DNA of 64,000 nt, taken from Bolinopsis microptera (Eukaryota > Ctenophora > Tentaculata > Lobata > Bolinopsidae). Each line of letters starts with the position of its first letter. Positions within the stretch are counted from its first letter, which is position 1. The notes beneath the pieces are model-generated. The model was not told where the DNA came from and did no database searches. It saw only the letters and a list, made by a program, of their open reading frames with translations. The DNA lies in assembly GCF_026151205.1 (NCBI RefSeq), contig NC_087083.1, positions 9,357,460 through 9,421,459 of the forward strand, given 5' to 3'. Positions 33,361-44,061 of the stretch are shown one piece after another. The translations under genes and the position numbers were made by a program.

Positions 33361-36300
33361 ATGGAGAGGATGATCCTAGTTGTGATGGTGATTATCACCA
33401 TGGTGATGAAGAGTGTTTATAGCACGTGTGTTCCGCCACCCTCTAATGTTTTGGATACGCACGGAGTTGATACCATTGTGTATGGAACTGTTGTGTCTGT
33501 AACTAGTTCTAGGTATGTGACATTTATAGAGTATAAATTCCTTAAACAATTTGTATGCTCATTCTGTGATTTATCAAATGTTTTGTCCATATGGATAAAG
33601 CAAATTAGTATAACTTAGAAGTAAACAATGAAATTTTTACCTGCAGCAGTGCCATTATAACAGTTAAACAAATTTTCAATGATGTTGAGTACTCATATGG
33701 CTTTCTAATTTTACGTAAAATTGAAAATATTTTTTCCGACAAAGATAGAGTCACCATTCCGATATTTTGGGCATTGTCAGTTTTTATTCCCACATAAAAA
33801 TGTTGAATGTTCAGAAATACTGATGACTTAAAGTCCGATATTATAATTTTGATTAAAGTGTTATTTTATCAATACTTTATACTTTACTTAATTTTTACTT
33901 TATTTACTTAATTTATCGTTCTCTTCAGAAGGAGCCACGTATCGACCATAAAATTCTCAGTTTCTTGCAGATTCAAATACTCACACCATGTCAGAGATGT
34001 CATTACTATCCGCGCTGTAGCAAGTGAGTAAACTTGTCATAAACTTGTCATAAACTTATCATAAACTTATCATAAACTTATCATAAACTTATCACAAACT
34101 TGTCATACACTTGTCATAAACTTATCATAAACTTGTCATAAACTTGTCATAAATTTATCATAAACTTGTCATACACTTGTCATACTCTTGTCATAATCTT
34201 GTCATAAACTTGTCATAAACTTGTTATAAACTTGTCATACACTTGTCATACACTTGTCATAAACTTGACATAAATATGTCATAAACGTGTCATAAACTTG
34301 TCATACACCCGTCATGAACTTTTCATAAACTTGTCATTACCTTTTAGTGTTGTGATTATTTTGAAATGTTAATTAAACAATTAATTAAATAATGAAATTA
34401 AATAACACCTTATATTTCAGTGAATAATGCGTGTAAGAGAGACCTAACAACAGGAGCCGAGTTGGTCTTTTATCTGTCAGATAGTCGGGATCCATCTCAA
34501 TACAAGTGAGCAAACAGCTGCAGTTAATTATGTAAACATTTATCAGTTCATCGGTGTTAAATTTACAGTTGTTGTTCATGTTGGCATCATTTAGTACATG
34601 TAGTTGAAAAATTGAAAAACAAAAGCATAAAAGGGTGTGGTTTAAGAAGACAACACTTCTAGATCAGCCATTATCTGATGTTGGTGCTCAATCGAAAGTT
34701 GCGGGTAAAAGATAAAGAGATGCGTTTAAGAACTGATTATGGTAGAGATAAAGGATTTTTAAAGAGAGGCTTGGCCAAGATAGCCCACGAGAGGATAGCA
34801 TTGAGATGCTCTGCCTACCTCTGGGGTGTGGCAACTCTGGGGAAGGTTGCCGGAGAAATCAGAGTGAATGGTGGAGGATGGTGTTAAAAGTGACATGAGT
34901 TAAAATGATACGCTTAAGTGCCAGCTGGGTTTTGAAAAGTAAGATGAGACGAGACATTATATGAGTTTACTCTATGTCACCCCGGTCTGATCCAGCTCTT
35001 CCGGCATAATTAAATGTTTGGTGCGGTTTGTGAAATTGACAATCGTGGTGATGTGTTGGTTGTCGAATATGTCGTTGACGGAGAGGTAGTACTGTAGTAG
35101 TCCTGGAAATATTGACCTCTTATTTGGGCAATAGCCGAACACTGTCCAAAGAAGTTATAATACGATAATGTAGATAATAACTATAACTATATTAATATAA
35201 AGGTTTTAATACACTATATGTCTTCTAACCGTGGTTATTTCAGTTCCGTCGTGTTTCCTCAGCCAGAAGTCGACAGTTTTGCTAGCATTAACGAAGTTGA
35301 CATCCTCCGACTCCGACAATACTCCTACGCTTCCGGCAGCCTCCCCAAGGGAGATTACTGCCCCGAGGGTAAGCTTTCACAGTTTAATTAAAACAATTAA
35401 TTGTTTCATCTTTTCATATTAGATTCTTTGTGACTTTGTTTTTCTTTAAATGTTGAGGAACACTGAATCAATATTCAGTGCAACTTCGAACTCTTTCGTC
35501 TTTACATATTAGATTCTTTGCTGTCCTATAAATTTTGAGGAACTTTGATTCAATTTCTTCGATTTTTTCAGTCTGTGTAACTTAATAACCAAAAATATTT
35601 GCCAGACTGTGTAACTGGCAGTTCTTGGAGCGGATGGAGCGACTGTTCAGAAGATTGTGGAAGTGGCTTCATTCAGAGGCATCTCGAGATCAGCGAAAAC
35701 AAACTCAAAGGTTTGAAAAATTCCAATTCTTTTTATGCAAATAAGTTGTAATTCTTAAAAGATCTCATTTTCAAGGTACGTAATGTTACGTGTATGCATA
35801 TTACGTACTTTTAGCAGAACATTTCTTACTTTCTTCTTCCTTAGAATTGAGACGTGTTTCAGGCAAAGTACGCTGCCCGGCAGTTACAGAGACAGCACAC
35901 TGCTACCTCAAACCCTGTGGCGACCCTTATAACCTTAATAACAACGTTAATAAATGGGTAAGTTTTAACTTAGATTCTAAGTTAACATATTTAATTGATA
36001 TTTAGTTTTCATATACTCATATACTACCTGCCAAAACTGTAGCGTTCCCTGGCACGATTTCGCCTTCCTATTTCTGATTTTTCTTTCGTTATGAAACTTT
36101 TGAAGGAACATTATATGTCGGTTACAACTTACTGCTACTTGGTTATCTTGATTCTTGCCCCGACAGCCCTCACAAACTAACATTGAACACCTTCTCCCAG
36201 ACGGAGACGTACATGATAATAGGAAGCTGCCAAACGACCCAACCTGTCCGGTACCTCCTGTGCACAGAGCTCTGTGAGATGGGATACTCCAACAAGCCCA

Positions 36301-36440
36301 CCGATGTGGATATCCGACCTGAGAGGGTTATCTGCGGGGACCAGATCAAGTTCAAGGCAGTTTCCGTTACGCTGGAGTGTGGGTGTTTGAAGGACGGAGA
36401 TGTTACCAGTGACCCTTTAGCTTCTCTCTTTGACGGATGA
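33361..36440 (+). CDS. secreted NTR-like / TSP1 / C-terminal cystine-knot protein, seven exons
   Basis: Exons 33361-33512, 33929-34023, 34421-34505, 35244-35368, 35606-35710, 35845-35957 and 36201-36440 join in phase (915 nt) to a 304-residue protein. All introns are GT-AG; the exon-5 donor (GTTTGA) is the weakest. Residues 1-21 form a signal peptide (ILVVMVIITMVM). Residues 23-152 look like an NTR/TIMP-type beta-barrel: C23, DTIVYGTVVSV (37-47), TIKFSVSCRFKY (57-68), C87 and ELVFYLSD (96-103). Residues 158-212 are a thrombospondin type 1 repeat: SSWSGWSDCSEDCGSG with C166, C170, C198, C207 and C212. Residues 233-291 resemble a C-terminal cystine knot of Slit/CCN type: SCQTTQPVRYLLCTELC, C270 and CGC (285-287). 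The order suggests an extracellular matrix or signalling protein. Known CCN proteins have IGFBP-VWC-TSP1-CTCK, so the N-terminus differs. The last acceptor (36200) was chosen because it alone keeps phase and the cysteine-rich end. Confidence 0.82.
34028..34342. repeat. 11-bp minisatellite at the start of intron 2
   Basis: About 28 copies of CATAAACTTGT with CATACACTTGT and CATAAACTTAT variants, beginning four bases after the exon-2 donor GT. Confidence 0.95.
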
Positions 36441-36543
36441 GAGTAGTGTCAGAATAACAGTTTTTGTATCAGATGTGTTTAGCGTAGAACGTTCTCAGCT
36501 TCGAGATACTATCTCAGATACTATCTCAGATAGCTATAGGCAG
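36441..36543 (+). other. 3' flank of the NTR/TSP1 gene
   Basis: GATACTATCTCA occurs twice in tandem near 36506-36531. No AATAAA was recognised with certainty. Confidence 0.4.
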
Positions 36544-36580
36544 ATGTGCAATACACGTGCAATGCACGTGTATTGCACAT
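36544..36580. repeat. 17-bp perfect hairpin with ACACGTGC core
   Basis: Arms 36544-36560 and 36564-36580 (ATGTGCAATACACGTGC) pair perfectly around AAT. It lies 104 bp after the stop codon and is probably in the 3' UTR. Each arm contains an ACACGTG word. Confidence 0.9.
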
Positions 36581-38395
36581 TGTGCATAGGAGAGAGATAA
36601 CGACGAACATGAGCTATATACAGAGAGTGATAGCTTAGTTAAACAGATAGCTTTAAGAAATAAGAGCTCTTTTTAGGGCCCTCCAGACTAACTTATTGAT
36701 CATTGATTAGATGGTCAGATAATTATTATGATTTTATGATAGATAGTAATGATTACTTATAAATACTATTAGTGTTTATATCTTAAATAATAGGCTAGCA
36801 ATACATTTTATAAGGTCTCCTGCTGTGCCGTAGTTTTCCGTCCCACTAATGAATTTATGGTGGGGCGCCCTGTATCTTAACTGATCATAGCCAATTATTT
36901 GTATTATTATAATTAAATTCAAATGTAGGTTCGTGCAACTCCTTAGCTTTGATTTTGGCGCCCATTTGATCATTCAATTTTATGATTTTAATTTTATCAT
37001 TCTTGTTTTAACACAGAGATTGTGTACGGAGAAAATTTGATAGAGAACAATTTGATAAATACTTTAACTTGAAGATTAATTCAAAATTCAAAACTTTGAG
37101 GAAGTTATACCACAATTTATTCTTTATTCTGACCCCTGCAATTATGTTTAACAATTGCAATTTTACTAGTTATTTTATTATAGCAATAGCTTTAGCTTTA
37201 GCATTAGCTTATTTCTGCTGTAAACGTTAATTTATATTTACAGTTTCACTGCAAAGAATTTAATGATAAATTGTTTAAACCCTTATGCTATTTATTTATT
37301 TATTGAATGTCGATTGAATTTATGACTTCCGTTTGTTCAAAACTTCTGTTACTGCTGAATTCATCATTTTAAAATGTCTATTTGTTTTTCTCACTTCGCT
37401 GACTAATTTCGCTATAGATGATTAAATATTCAAAACCATGTTTATGCTAAATCTAGAAACAAAAAGCATAATTCAAATTGCACTAAATGTGTACGTTTTT
37501 ATAAAAATATTGAACCGAATGGAGAGTCCTAACTCTTCTCGAGTCCTAAAATGGCGTTTTACTTGTCTCATACTATCTTGCTGGTTTTAACGTCCCTCCC
37601 TATGGTAAAATGTAAATTATTCGTTGTATCTGCATAATAATTCTTCTCGCCACCAGAATAGCATTTTAACCTTAATATGTCAATTGAATTTTTAAGGTGA
37701 TTCGAAATCACCGTTCAAAATATATAGATTGAAGTTGGTTTCAATTTTCGAGGGACAGACCTTTTGGGAAATCTCTAACTCTAAGCTAAGTTAGACTTAG
37801 ATCGAGTGTAAAGTGATTTAGCACACATGTACATTTTTATTACTGATGAATGTAAATGTGAGCATCATCACACAGCATGGAAAAAAGAAGCTGGGCATAA
37901 TGCATATCTACTTAAAGATATGCGTAGTGATATAAGTAGCTATTTGGTCGACTAGAAACAATGCGCAGTTTATTTATTATTACTCCAGACTGCCAATGCG
38001 CACACACTCCCGAATTGTGCACATTGCATGGCAGTAACTTCTTTCAAACTTTATTAATTGAGATCAAATCATTTGCAATGTATTCCATATTCAAAATTAA
38101 TTTATGTACATATAGTTATATAAATCACTTACCTAGCTTGCTAGTGATACTGATAGTCAAGCTACTGCTCGCTTCTCTCACGTGTCCAGGAAGCTTGAAA
38201 AGAGCGTGGCGCACAGGGTGAGGGACTGGCATTTTAGAGGATAGCATATGCTTTTGTTAAGGATTGGGTGAGGGTTAGGGTTAGGATCAGATTAAATTTA
38301 GAGGGTTAAGGTTTCGAATAGTCGTTCAGGACCAGCTAGAGAACGGGTTGAAAAAGTCACGTGACAGTCGAGTGTAGATTAATTGACGATGTCAA
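36581..38395. other. non-coding; DR1 copy 37520-37585 (minus)
   Basis: On the minus strand GAGACAAGTAAAACGCCATT (about 37550-37569) then TTAGGACTCGAGAAGAG is a diverged DR1 copy. A short telomere-like GGGTTAGGGTTAGG lies near 38271-38285. No exon seen. Confidence 0.5.
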
Positions 38396-38860
38396 TTCAT
38401 GGCAGCTCGGCGCAGCACAGTAGCGCATCTCGCCGATCTAGCCAGAGTGAGAAGCCTTATTAAGTGCGCGGCGCGGCACAGTAACGCATCGCGCTACAAA
38501 GTGTAGAGTGATCAATCATCATCCCCACTGACTGGCGTGCCAGGTAAAGTTTACCTAGCTGGGGACCCCAGGCTATTATGTTCATAATCAAAGAAGTAGA
38601 ATAGAGATTCGGCGGAATGACAGGCTGAGCGCCGCCCAGTAAGGTAAAGCTTCTTGTCGAGCGGCGATAGGATATGTCAATTCCGAGAGGCGATAGGAAT
38701 TGCTCTCGGACCGATCGATTGGAAATTAAAAACTAATCGGATCCGAGCGCTAATCCTGCCTAGCGGAGATAGGATTTAACAATTCCGAGTGGCAGTAGGA
38801 TTTTCTCTCGGACGCGGACCAAAAAGAATTTGCTCTCGGACCAAATTAATGAGATCTTCC
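38396..38860. repeat. GC-rich unclassified region with two pairs of direct repeats
   Basis: Pair 1: GGCGC(A/G)GCACAGTA(G/A)CGCAT near 38408 and 38468, both followed about 20 bp later by AGAGTG. Pair 2: AGCGG(C/A)GATAGGAT near 38658 and 38762, each followed by CAATTCCGAG(A/T)GGC and CTCTCGGAC, spaced 104 bp. CCGAGAG/CTCTCGG can form a stem. Base composition is unlike the AT-rich surroundings. It could be a structured RNA or SINE; no Pol III boxes or known RNA recognised. Confidence 0.5.
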
Positions 38861-39170
38861 TTTCATGTTTCAGTACTTTTAAAATTAACTTCAGGATACC
38901 TTAATTGATATATAGTACTTTGATCTTCAAGTTAACTTCAGGATACCATTGTAGCACAATTTTCAAGTTAACTTCAGGATACCATGTAATACTTTTCAAG
39001 TTAACTTAAAACGTTTCACAGACACAATTAAGAAGGCCGCGCGCGGGAGGCGGGCGCGCGCCACTCACAGGAGGAGCATGCCATCAGCCATGCAAGCACA
39101 AGGGCTTTGGTTAAAGCAATTTGTGACATGAAATAAGCTCGAGCAATAAATGAATACTGGTTATACTGCT
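38861..39170. other. non-coding; imperfect short repeats
   Basis: AAGTTAACTTCAGGATACCA occurs about three times (38881-38990), ending against the GC-rich patch GCCGCGCGCGGGAGGCGGGC near 39036. Confidence 0.6.
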
Positions 39171-40601
39171 GTTCCCTGAGAAAAGGCAGTAACTGTAAGT
39201 ATTTATGCGTAAATAAATTATTGTCGTATGTCCTAAACATGCTTAAAAGCATAAATTCACCAACACTGATCTATAAAAACCATTTTTCTTCAGAATAACT
39301 GAACTATTTTCTTATTTGCATTGGACTTACATCATTTTCTGAGGAAATTGCGGACTTACTGTCTTTTATCAGGATCGATTTCAACCGCGCCGAATCCTCT
39401 CTAAAAAGGCAGTAAGTTCATTTTTCCTCAGATAAAGTCAACACAAAAATAAAACTTTTCTATATTCTTGATCATATCCTTGCAGTATAATTATGTGAAC
39501 CTCCTGTGCATTGCAAGTGTGTAATAATTTGACGAAAAATAGATAATTTCTTTTTAAATATCGAATATTTTGGATTAATATTTACAGCTAGCCTAGCATC
39601 AATCATTATATTATATTCAGCTTTGTCAGACGATTTATTTTGGGAAAAAATATTTGAACATACATCATTTAAAGCACAAAATTTTTCGATATTTCACACT
39701 AGGCAGGGGGACCCTGGCCTTGTGTTCAGGTTCAAAAATTTTGAAAATAATATTTCTTTAAATTTCGAAATATTAGTGCCAAATTGTTTTTCTTGCTGAG
39801 CTGATTGGCTTTTACTAATTTGCTCGCGTGAGTTTCGTTTTCATGGTTTAGTAGCCGTACAAAACGTACAAAACGGTTTTACATAAACCCTAATCACAGG
39901 GAGACTAAAGTGCAAAGAAACTGCTGCTAACTGCTGCTGACTGCTGCTAACTGCTAGATATAATCCCAACACTATATAACCCTAACCATAACCCCGCGAA
40001 GTTGGCCATAACGTACGTAACCCTTACCACAACCATAACCTTAACCCGAGCCCTAAACAATCGAATTCATGTTTTACTAGCCTGTCACGTGACCAAAACG
40101 GTTTTTTGCCCATAACTCTCGATCCGTGGAAGCATTTTTACCCTACGTCATGTTCGGAATCAGCGTCCAAAAATACACCGATTCAGATCATATCAATTTC
40201 ACACCCAATTAACAAAGGGCCTTTTCACAAGATGAAGAATTTTCTTAAAATTTGGGCGAGCGATTCAGTAGGAGCGGAGCTGATTACGACCACATAAGAA
40301 TTATTTCAATATAACTAAAACTGTGCATGGAAGTTATAGGCCAAAAACTATAAAAACTGTAAATAAAGTCTGGACTTACTGACTTTTCTCAGGGAACGGA
40401 AAAAGTTCCCTCAGAGAAGGCTGTACAAATGGACTTACTGCCTTTTCTCAAGGAAGGTTTTGGGATAACTGTGAAATTTATAGGCCATAAACTATAAAAA
40501 CTGCAAATAAAGTTTGGACTTACTGCTTTTTCGCAGGGAACAGAAAAACTTCCCTCAGAGAAGGCTAGTAGAAATGGACTTACTGCCTTTTCTCAGGGAA
40601 C
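39171..40601. mobile_element. possible inverted-repeat element with CTTACTGCCTTTTCTCAGGG motif
   Basis: GTTCCCTGAGAAAAGGCAGT plus AA (39171-39192) is exactly complementary to 40580-40601. Further copies of the motif lie at about 39351, 39403 (minus), 40376, 40433 and 40515, and a block of about 130 bp (40338-40605) is tandemly duplicated. Within this span are degenerate telomere-like TAACCC words (39968-40050) and the shared fragment near 39893-39957. The boundaries could be a true element or chance ends of a repeat cluster. Confidence 0.5.
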
Positions 40602-40696
40602 GGCAAAATAAACTATAGTATAGCAAGCTAAGTAATAAAATGCAAATATAGAGTTATAGCTATAGTTATATATGGTAACAATTACGGTTATGCTAG

Positions 40697-40885
40697 CTAG
40701 GTAGTGCGCCATCGACAGTGAGCCGTGCGTGCCGACTGTAGGATGGTTTTTTAGCGGTAATTTCGGCCAGCACAAAATTCTTGAAACAAATTCGTATTGA
40801 GCTGAGTAACCTTCCGGCCCTTGATCCAATTTTAACAAAAATTGGTTAGCTAAGTCAGACTTTATTTTTATCGTGCACCCCCTAG
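40697..40885. mobile_element. small TIR element (copy A, internally deleted)
   Basis: 189 bp. It shares its first 100 bp (GGTAGTGCGCCATCGACAGT onwards) and its last 25 bp (TTTATTTTTAT, GTGCACCCCCTA) with copy B at 42304-42890 but lacks the middle. No clear target duplication. Confidence 0.75.
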
Positions 40886-41118
40886 ACTTATGCCGATTCA
40901 AATAATTAAAAATTGTATGCATTGCAACTTTGGAGGACTTCGCTGCTTCGACGCGCCGCGCAAACTATCATTTTTACTTTGCGAACGTAATGGCAATGCG
41001 TACGTTATTTTTTAATTTTGTGATCCATCCTGGTTTTGTTTGCGCGCGCGCATTTATTAACCTCATATCTTGCCAGTTTAACACGTAAATTGGGATTTTT
41101 AGGGTTGAGGTACAATTA

Positions 41119-41979
41119 TAGTAGAGGCTCTTACGGGCAAAAAGACGTGTTTTCTGCTACGAGTTTAGAGACCTAACCGCTAATTGGACACAATAGTATG
41201 ATGTCTAAGGATCGATAATATGTTAAGAAGTATAAATTTGGCCTTATTAGTCACGTGCTATACCAATGCGCGTTTTAAACTTTGACAGTCTATTACTCTA
41301 AGGCAAATAGAGTAATTATATTCATATTTTGTCAGCAATAAGATCACATCATTTTCTATTTGGTGTGAAAATATGAGCTAGAACGGACATAATCTCGCTG
41401 AGTTATAGCTGTTTGAAATTTATGATGAACGCGCGGGTGCCAATTGATAACAACTAAATGCTTTTGCGCGTAGTGCGCGTCGAAAATTTGGCAAAAACGC
41501 TTGCGGAGTGACAATATTCAAACTTCGATAAAGTATATGAAGTGGGTACTTCTCGGAAAGGAAAAATTTAGGCAAACACGATGTGACTATTTTTGGGTTG
41601 ATTTAATACAACTGCAAAAAATTATTCAAACTTCAAGCAAAAAAGTCAAAATTTTTAACACTTTTTTGGATTTTTACCTCAGAACAAATAGAGGGATTTG
41701 TTTTATTTTTATACAATCTTGTGCGGCTGTCTTTTAGCTATCTTTATGCAAGTTTTGCCGACATGCCAACAAAATTAACTTGCTCAAAATATCAAAAAAC
41801 ATGGTTTTTTGGCCTATTTTTGGCCCAAAAATCGGTTTTTTGCGATTTTACCCCAGAACAATCAGTCCAATCATCTTGAAACCACTTTCAATCGATTCTA
41901 CGGTCAAAAATACGTCTAGTAAGGTGTATCTGGGGTCCCTAACGTATCGAGCAGACAATGCCCGTAAGAGCCTCTACTA
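41119..41979. mobile_element. 861-bp TIR element with TTA target duplication
   Basis: TAGTAGAGGCTCTTACGGGC plus A at 41119 is exactly repeated in inverted form at the right end (21 bp). TTA lies immediately outside both ends (41116-41118 and 41980-41982), as expected for PIF/Harbinger-type elements. There is no transposase frame, so it is a non-autonomous element. It lies between copies A and B of the other family. Confidence 0.8.
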
Positions 41980-42303
41980 TTATACAATTGTTGTATTTTC
42001 ACGGTCACCAGGGCCAGGTCACCTTATAACCGTAAAAACCTAAAACGTGTATGAACCTATTAAATAATAGTATTGATAATGATATAGTGATACACGTTGC
42101 ATTTATAATTATTTTTCGCGCGCGACTTAAAAGATTTGTGCAACGTGCGCGTGAAGTGTATGAAGGAACAAAAACAAAGTGATCCAATTCTAATCGAAAT
42201 CCAATTCTAATCAAGTAGAGGGCCAAAGTTTTTTAGTAGGTTTAATATAACCTACAAAAACGCGGACGTGACCAAGTAGAGTTGGACTCAAATATTCATA
42301 TTC

Positions 42304-42890
42304 TTAGGTAGTGCGCCATCGACAGTGAGCCGCGCGTGCCGACTGTAGGATGGTTTTTTAGCGTTAATTTCGGCCAGCACAATTTTCTTCAAACAAATAG
42401 ATATTAAGTATCCTTCCCGACCTCCGATTGCAACAAAAATTAGTAAGCTTACTCATAGACTTACAAGAAAAGTTTAAAGCATATCCAACCATCAGACATT
42501 ATGTTACAGCTAAAAGCAGCGTATTTTGCACCATTTTTATCACTATATCAACTCCGATATCCACCAAATTTTTCGGACAGTTGTAAAAGCCCTATTGGAA
42601 GGTCGTCGCCAATTTTCAGAAGGATCTCATGCAAGAAACTGAAAATATATCCAAATAATACGACAAAAATCAACGAATTTGGTCAAATTTGGTCAAATTA
42701 CGCGACTTTTACAGCTAATTTTGCTCCAAAAGCCGCGCACCATCAAATATGGCACCTAGGCAAAACTCACTGATCTTTCCAAAAAGGTATGACAAATTTG
42801 GTATTGTGAAATTTCTCACAGTCTTTAGAAAACAATGGTACAAAAAATTTTAAAATCCGAGCAAGTTTATTTTTATGGTGCACCCCCTAA
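42304..42890. mobile_element. 587-bp TIR element (copy B) with 5-bp target duplication
   Basis: Ends TTAGGTAGTGCGCCA and TGGTGCACCCCCTAA match in inverted orientation at 12 of 15 bases. TATTC lies directly outside both ends (42299-42303 and 42891-42895). No transposase frame. Same family as 40697-40885. Confidence 0.8.
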
Positions 42891-43163
42891 TATTCTGATC
42901 TTGATTAGTTTTGTTTGCTATATTTTAAATTTTTATGTATGTCAGTATTTGTTCAGTATTTTACTTTTAGCGCAGTATTTTAGGGCAGATTTTAGCGCAC
43001 AATATTTAGTGCAGTATGGTAGGGTAGAAGTTTAGTTTTAACACTTTTGTTTTCGTTATGTCACTTATAGGGAGTTTAGTTTGGGACTGTTTACTAAAGA
43101 TTGTAAACAGATAGTTTGGGATTGTTTTGGCTATCTGGGTACACTTAGGATTAGGCCAGAGAG

Positions 43164-43526
43164 ATGGCAGGGGATATTTTGGTTCTGGGTGATAAAAAGT
43201 TTTTTGTTCATTGTTTTGGATATTGGAGTGAGGGTGGAGAAATATTGAAATTGTACTTGCAAACTCGATATCACGTACCAAAATTAAAGTATTTCACTTC
43301 TCGTCTCCTCGAACCAAATTCAAGGGAAAAGACCACTTTAAGTTTATCATCGCGTAGCGGTTGTATTAAAAGCAGTTATTTAAAGTTACAAGCATATCAT
43401 GAAGGTAAAATTTCGTGTTCGTATTCAGATGAGGACGCGCGACGAGCTGGCATTGTCAATCAAATGAAACATGAAATGAGTAATTGCGATATCTACGTTA
43501 ACATCAAAAGTTTACGTTATAGATAA
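43164..43526 (+). CDS. hypothetical protein, 120 aa (doubtful)
   Basis: ATG-to-stop frame of 120 codons with mixed, not low-complexity, composition: MAGDILVLGDKKFFVHCF at the start, YHEGKISCSYSDEDARRAG in the middle and SNCDIYVNIKSLRYR at the end. No known domain, signal peptide or splice support. It lies just downstream of a cluster of small transposons and may be chance or a relic. Confidence 0.25.
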   Translation: MAGDILVLGDKKFFVHCFGYWSEGGEILKLYLQTRYHVPKLKYFTSRLLEPNSREKTTLSLSSRSGCIKSSYLKLQAYHEGKISCSYSDEDARRAGIVNQMKHEMSNCDIYVNIKSLRYR

Positions 43527-44061
43527 AATAACAGCTCGACCACAGCTTGTCGTTTAACAGGATTTTTATTGTAATGTCTACATGGTGACACCATCACCAT
43601 GGTGACACCATCACCATGGTGATACAATTGATCTTTATGATTATCTAACAATAACACGTTAATGGTCGAATAGTTTAGTGGGTACAGTTATACCGGCAAG
43701 CAAATCAAATAATTTTTAAATGGTAAACTCAAACTATCAGGATGTCAAATAAAAATATTGAAATACATTTAGTAACAATATTAACCAAAATTATAAGAAT
43801 ATCGCCCGAACTAAGCAATATTAATAAACAATGACGTTAGACTTAGCATGTAAGAGAAAGCGGTTAGTTTTGATTCGTGAGATTTCAGCTAAATTATGTA
43901 GGAAATTACACATATTAATGTGAATGATTTGATTTAAATTGATGAATGAATGAATGAATGTTTGAATTTAAGTATTGTTGATCATTTGATAGGACAAAGA
44001 ATTAATTACTTGCACCTATCTTTACCTCCCAGGAGCCGAAGTTTACAAACCTACAAATCTA
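43527..44061. other. non-coding; short palindromic repeats
   Basis: GGTGACACCATCACCAT occurs twice at 43582-43618 and contains the palindrome ATCACCATGGTGAT. A TGAATGAATGAATGAATG run lies near 43943. No exon of the minus-strand CCP gene was recognised here. Confidence 0.5.

Noticed and set aside
34678-34887. 69-codon frame inside intron 3 of the NTR/TSP1 gene
   Set aside because: It does not join in phase with the neighbouring exons and shows no domain; skipping it gives a clean model.
36167-36200. Alternative acceptor for the last exon of the NTR/TSP1 gene at 36166
   Set aside because: CAG at 36164-36166 is a good acceptor, but in phase it leads to a stop after 36 codons and loses the cysteine-rich end. 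The acceptor at 36200 keeps phase and six knot cysteines.
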